A stretch of DNA of 64,000 nt from Pseudomaricurvus alkylphenolicus (GTDB taxonomy: Bacteria; Pseudomonadota; Gammaproteobacteria; Pseudomonadales; Cellvibrionaceae): NCBI RefSeq assembly GCF_011683955.1, contig NZ_JAAQPI010000005.1:124001-188000 (forward strand). The letters are read 5' to 3'. The notes beneath the pieces are model-generated. The model was not told where the DNA came from and did no database searches. It worked only from the letters and a program-made list of their open reading frames with translations. The first letter of the stretch is position 1, and each line of letters begins with the position of its first letter. Positions 62,160 to 64,000 of the stretch are shown here, piece after piece. Made by a program: the position numbers and the translations under genes.

Positions 62160-63080
62160 ATGGCCAGACTGAAAAGCATTGACAATCTGCTGACGGAATT
62201 TCAGCAACAACGTCCTATTCGAGGGGGTTCCCTGATTGTCAGTGTCTTTGGTGATTCCATCTCCCAGCACGGCGGCTCCGTCTGGTTGGGGAGCCTTATT
62301 GATGCTCTGGAGCCCTTTGGGCTGAACCAGCGTCTGGTGCGTACCTCCGTTTACCGTCTTATCCAGGAAAACTGGCTCGCTTCCAATCAGATTGGTCGCC
62401 GTAGCTACTATAGTTTTACCGACCATGGTTTGCGCCAGTATCAAAAGACCGCCCGTCGTATTTATGCCTCATCCCGCAGCGAGTGGGATGGTCAGTGGAC
62501 TCTGGTGATTCCCGCCTATGTGGAAGACGAGCGCGACGAGCTGCGCAAGGAGCTGCGTTGGTTGGGTTACGGAGCACTGGCCACAGGGATCCTGGCCCGC
62601 CCCGGTGCAGATCGCCGTTCATTGGATGAAACCCTGCAGGAACTGGGGGTGGTGGACAAGGTGGTGGTGATGAACGCGCACACCGAAGAGGTCGCCTCCC
62701 AAAAGGTATTGAGGGAGCTGTCTCAGAGCTGCTGGAATCTGAATGAGCTGGAGGAGCGCTATAACGCGTTTCTGGAACGTTATCGACCCGTTCTCAAGGC
62801 GGTGAGCAAATCCAAACAGCTGGAGCCGGACCAGTGTTTTCAGCTTCGCACCCTCCTGATCCACGACTATCGCCGCATTCTGTTGAAGGATACGGACCTG
62901 CCGGATGCACTTTTGCCCAGTGACTGGGCAGGACGCGCGGCACTGAATCTGACCGCCAATATCTATAAATCCACCTATCGTGGTGCCGAGCAGTTCCTGC
63001 TGGAGCATATGGAAACCGCGGACGGCCGCCTGCCTTCGGCGGATGCCAGCTTCTACCAGCGTTTCGGTGGGTTGGAATAA
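62160..63080 (+). CDS. paaX: Phenylacetate-responsive repressor PaaX
   Basis: 306 aa. The N-terminal winged-helix block IRGGSLIVSVFGDSISQHGG, then VWLGSLIDALEPFGLNQRLV and GRRSYYSFTDHGLRQYQK, is diagnostic for PaaX. Its middle and C-terminal domains (WDGQWTLVIPAYVEDERDEL, DALLPSDWAGRAALNL) also match. PaaX is a GntR-like repressor released by phenylacetyl-CoA. The repeated TGAYAC-N27/28-GTRTCA sites at paaZ, paaG/paaY and paaA are its likely targets. Confidence 0.94.
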   Translation: MARLKSIDNLLTEFQQQRPIRGGSLIVSVFGDSISQHGGSVWLGSLIDALEPFGLNQRLVRTSVYRLIQENWLASNQIGRRSYYSFTDHGLRQYQKTARRIYASSRSEWDGQWTLVIPAYVEDERDELRKELRWLGYGALATGILARPGADRRSLDETLQELGVVDKVVVMNAHTEEVASQKVLRELSQSCWNLNELEERYNAFLERYRPVLKAVSKSKQLEPDQCFQLRTLLIHDYRRILLKDTDLPDALLPSDWAGRAALNLTANIYKSTYRGAEQFLLEHMETADGRLPSADASFYQRFGGLE

Positions 63081-63213
63081 TCCAGGCCTTCGACCGTTCT
63101 TTTGCGCGATGCCGCAAAACTTATGCGATCTACCAGCAGTGGTTATTCAGGCTTCCATTGTTGTTGCTATAGTTTCATATTATTGACCGTGTCCTCTGAG
63201 AAGAACCCCGAGG

Positions 63214-64000
63214 TATGGCAGAAGAATACCTGAATTTGCCTTATACCGACTTAAGTCGCTTTGACTTGAAGTCCGGTCAGAAATCCATCCACCACACCCA
63301 CGGCGACGGGGCAGGTGATGAGATTCTGTTCCAGTTTCAGCCGGGTATGATGGTCCGGATCTTGGATCTTCACGATGTCGCAGCCGGGGAGGATTCTCTG
63401 CGTATGCCCGGCGGCAAAGTCATGATCGTGTGCAAGCTGGAGGGGGATTCCACGCTTAGCAGGGCCGATGAAGAGGAAATGGCTCTACATGCCGGTAGCT
63501 TGTGGGTGTGCTATAGCGATCATGACTTGGATATCGTGGAGACTTCCGACGGTCAGGGGCGTTATTTACTGGTGATGCTGGTGTGTGAACCTGAGGTGTT
63601 TACCCAGGAACCGTTTGATTTGGACATCGTTCAATTACCGGAAAGTCTGCAACGTGCGATCGCAGGCGAAGAGTCAGTGGCAGAGCGATATTCCATCAGC
63701 TCCGGACTGGCGCGATCATTGCGGAACCTGCTGGAGGGCTTGGGGCACTCCGTGTGGAACCGGGCTTTTCTGCAGGCCAAAACGGTGGAAATTGCCTGCG
63801 TCGCTGTACGCAATATCCTCGACGAAGAGTTGCAAAAACAGCGTGCTCATATTTCTGCACGAGAAATAAAAATTATCAATCGGGCGGCCCAGGTATTGCA
63901 GGAACAGTGGCAGCGACCTCCGTCACTGGATGACTTGGTCAAATTGTTGGGGATAGGGAAAAGTCGCCTGACCTGCTGCTTCAAGATGATTCATGGATGC
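63214..64000 (+). CDS. AraC-type regulator, 3' end outside window
   Basis: Open to the right edge from the ATG at 63214, preceded by CCCCGAGG. The first ~200 residues form a beta-rich domain (KSIHHTHGDGAGDEILFQFQ, then GSLWVCYSDHDLDIVETSDG) of the kind seen in PchR-like AraC regulators. The visible end, SLDDLVKLLGIGKSRLTCCF, is the first helix-turn-helix of an AraC DNA-binding domain. Effector and target are unknown, and its relation to the paa genes cannot be judged. Confidence 0.78.

Overview
The window looks like chromosome from a marine-type gammaproteobacterium with an aromatic- and carboxylate-degrading lifestyle. I would place it near Spongiibacteraceae, Halieaceae or Cellvibrionaceae, but this is inference. 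The supporting signs are a PaaX-regulated phenylacetate pathway, three large TonB-dependent receptors each next to catabolic genes, IclR, AraC and LacI regulators beside their targets, and many c-di-GMP proteins. No rRNA, tRNA, CRISPR array, transposase gene or prophage was seen.

Layout: 1-2.3 kb holds an Hsp70-family gene running off the left edge and its DUF2760 partner (minus strand). 2.7-6.5 kb holds a PAS chemoreceptor and a GAF-PAS-GGDEF-EAL protein. 6.8-11.0 kb encodes a two-gene molybdoenzyme system in which the iron-sulfur subunit is fused to a DmsC-like membrane anchor. 11.1-12.2 kb has a structured repeat, a small conserved gene, a candidate small RNA and a PaaX-like operator. 12.2-17.6 kb holds paaZ, an EthD protein, an amidase, a TetR regulator and a GST. 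17.9-20.5 kb holds a tandem solute-binding-domain protein facing a diguanylate cyclase.

20.9-37.7 kb is a catabolic island. It contains an AraC regulator, a TonB receptor, an acyl-CoA ligase, an IclR regulator, a second TonB receptor, an acyl-CoA dehydrogenase and a second IclR regulator. A divergent operon then encodes a cyclase-family hydrolase, a cupin, an SDR, an SSS symporter, two tiny membrane proteins, a 3-hydroxyacyl-CoA-dehydrogenase-like enzyme and a BKACE (DUF849) enzyme. A shared palindrome close to GTACCGYATTGYGGTAC lies at the IclR-linked promoters. The genes outline uptake, beta-oxidation of a hydroxy acid, acetyl-CoA-dependent cleavage and further acyl-CoA oxidation of an unidentified acid.

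38.4-46.7 kb is a disaccharide phosphorolysis locus: TonB receptor, beta-phosphoglucomutase, GH65 phosphorylase, sugar MFS and LacI regulator, with two perfect TGCAATCGATTGCA operators in the divergent promoter. 46.7-50.8 kb holds an AlkD-like repair protein, a PilZ protein, a MATE pump and a hydroxysteroid-dehydrogenase-like SDR. 51.3-63.1 kb is the main phenylacetate cluster: paaY divergent from paaG-paaH-paaI-paaJ, then paaABCDE, then an AraC regulator and paaX. An AraC-like gene runs off the right edge. paaZ lies about 40 kb from the main cluster but carries the same widely spaced operator. paaK and paaF are not in the window.

The most distinctive non-coding content is a family of three ~135-bp imperfect palindromes whose arms show compensatory base changes, and a pair of ~313-bp direct repeats, one of which appears interrupted by a nested 209-bp palindromic element.
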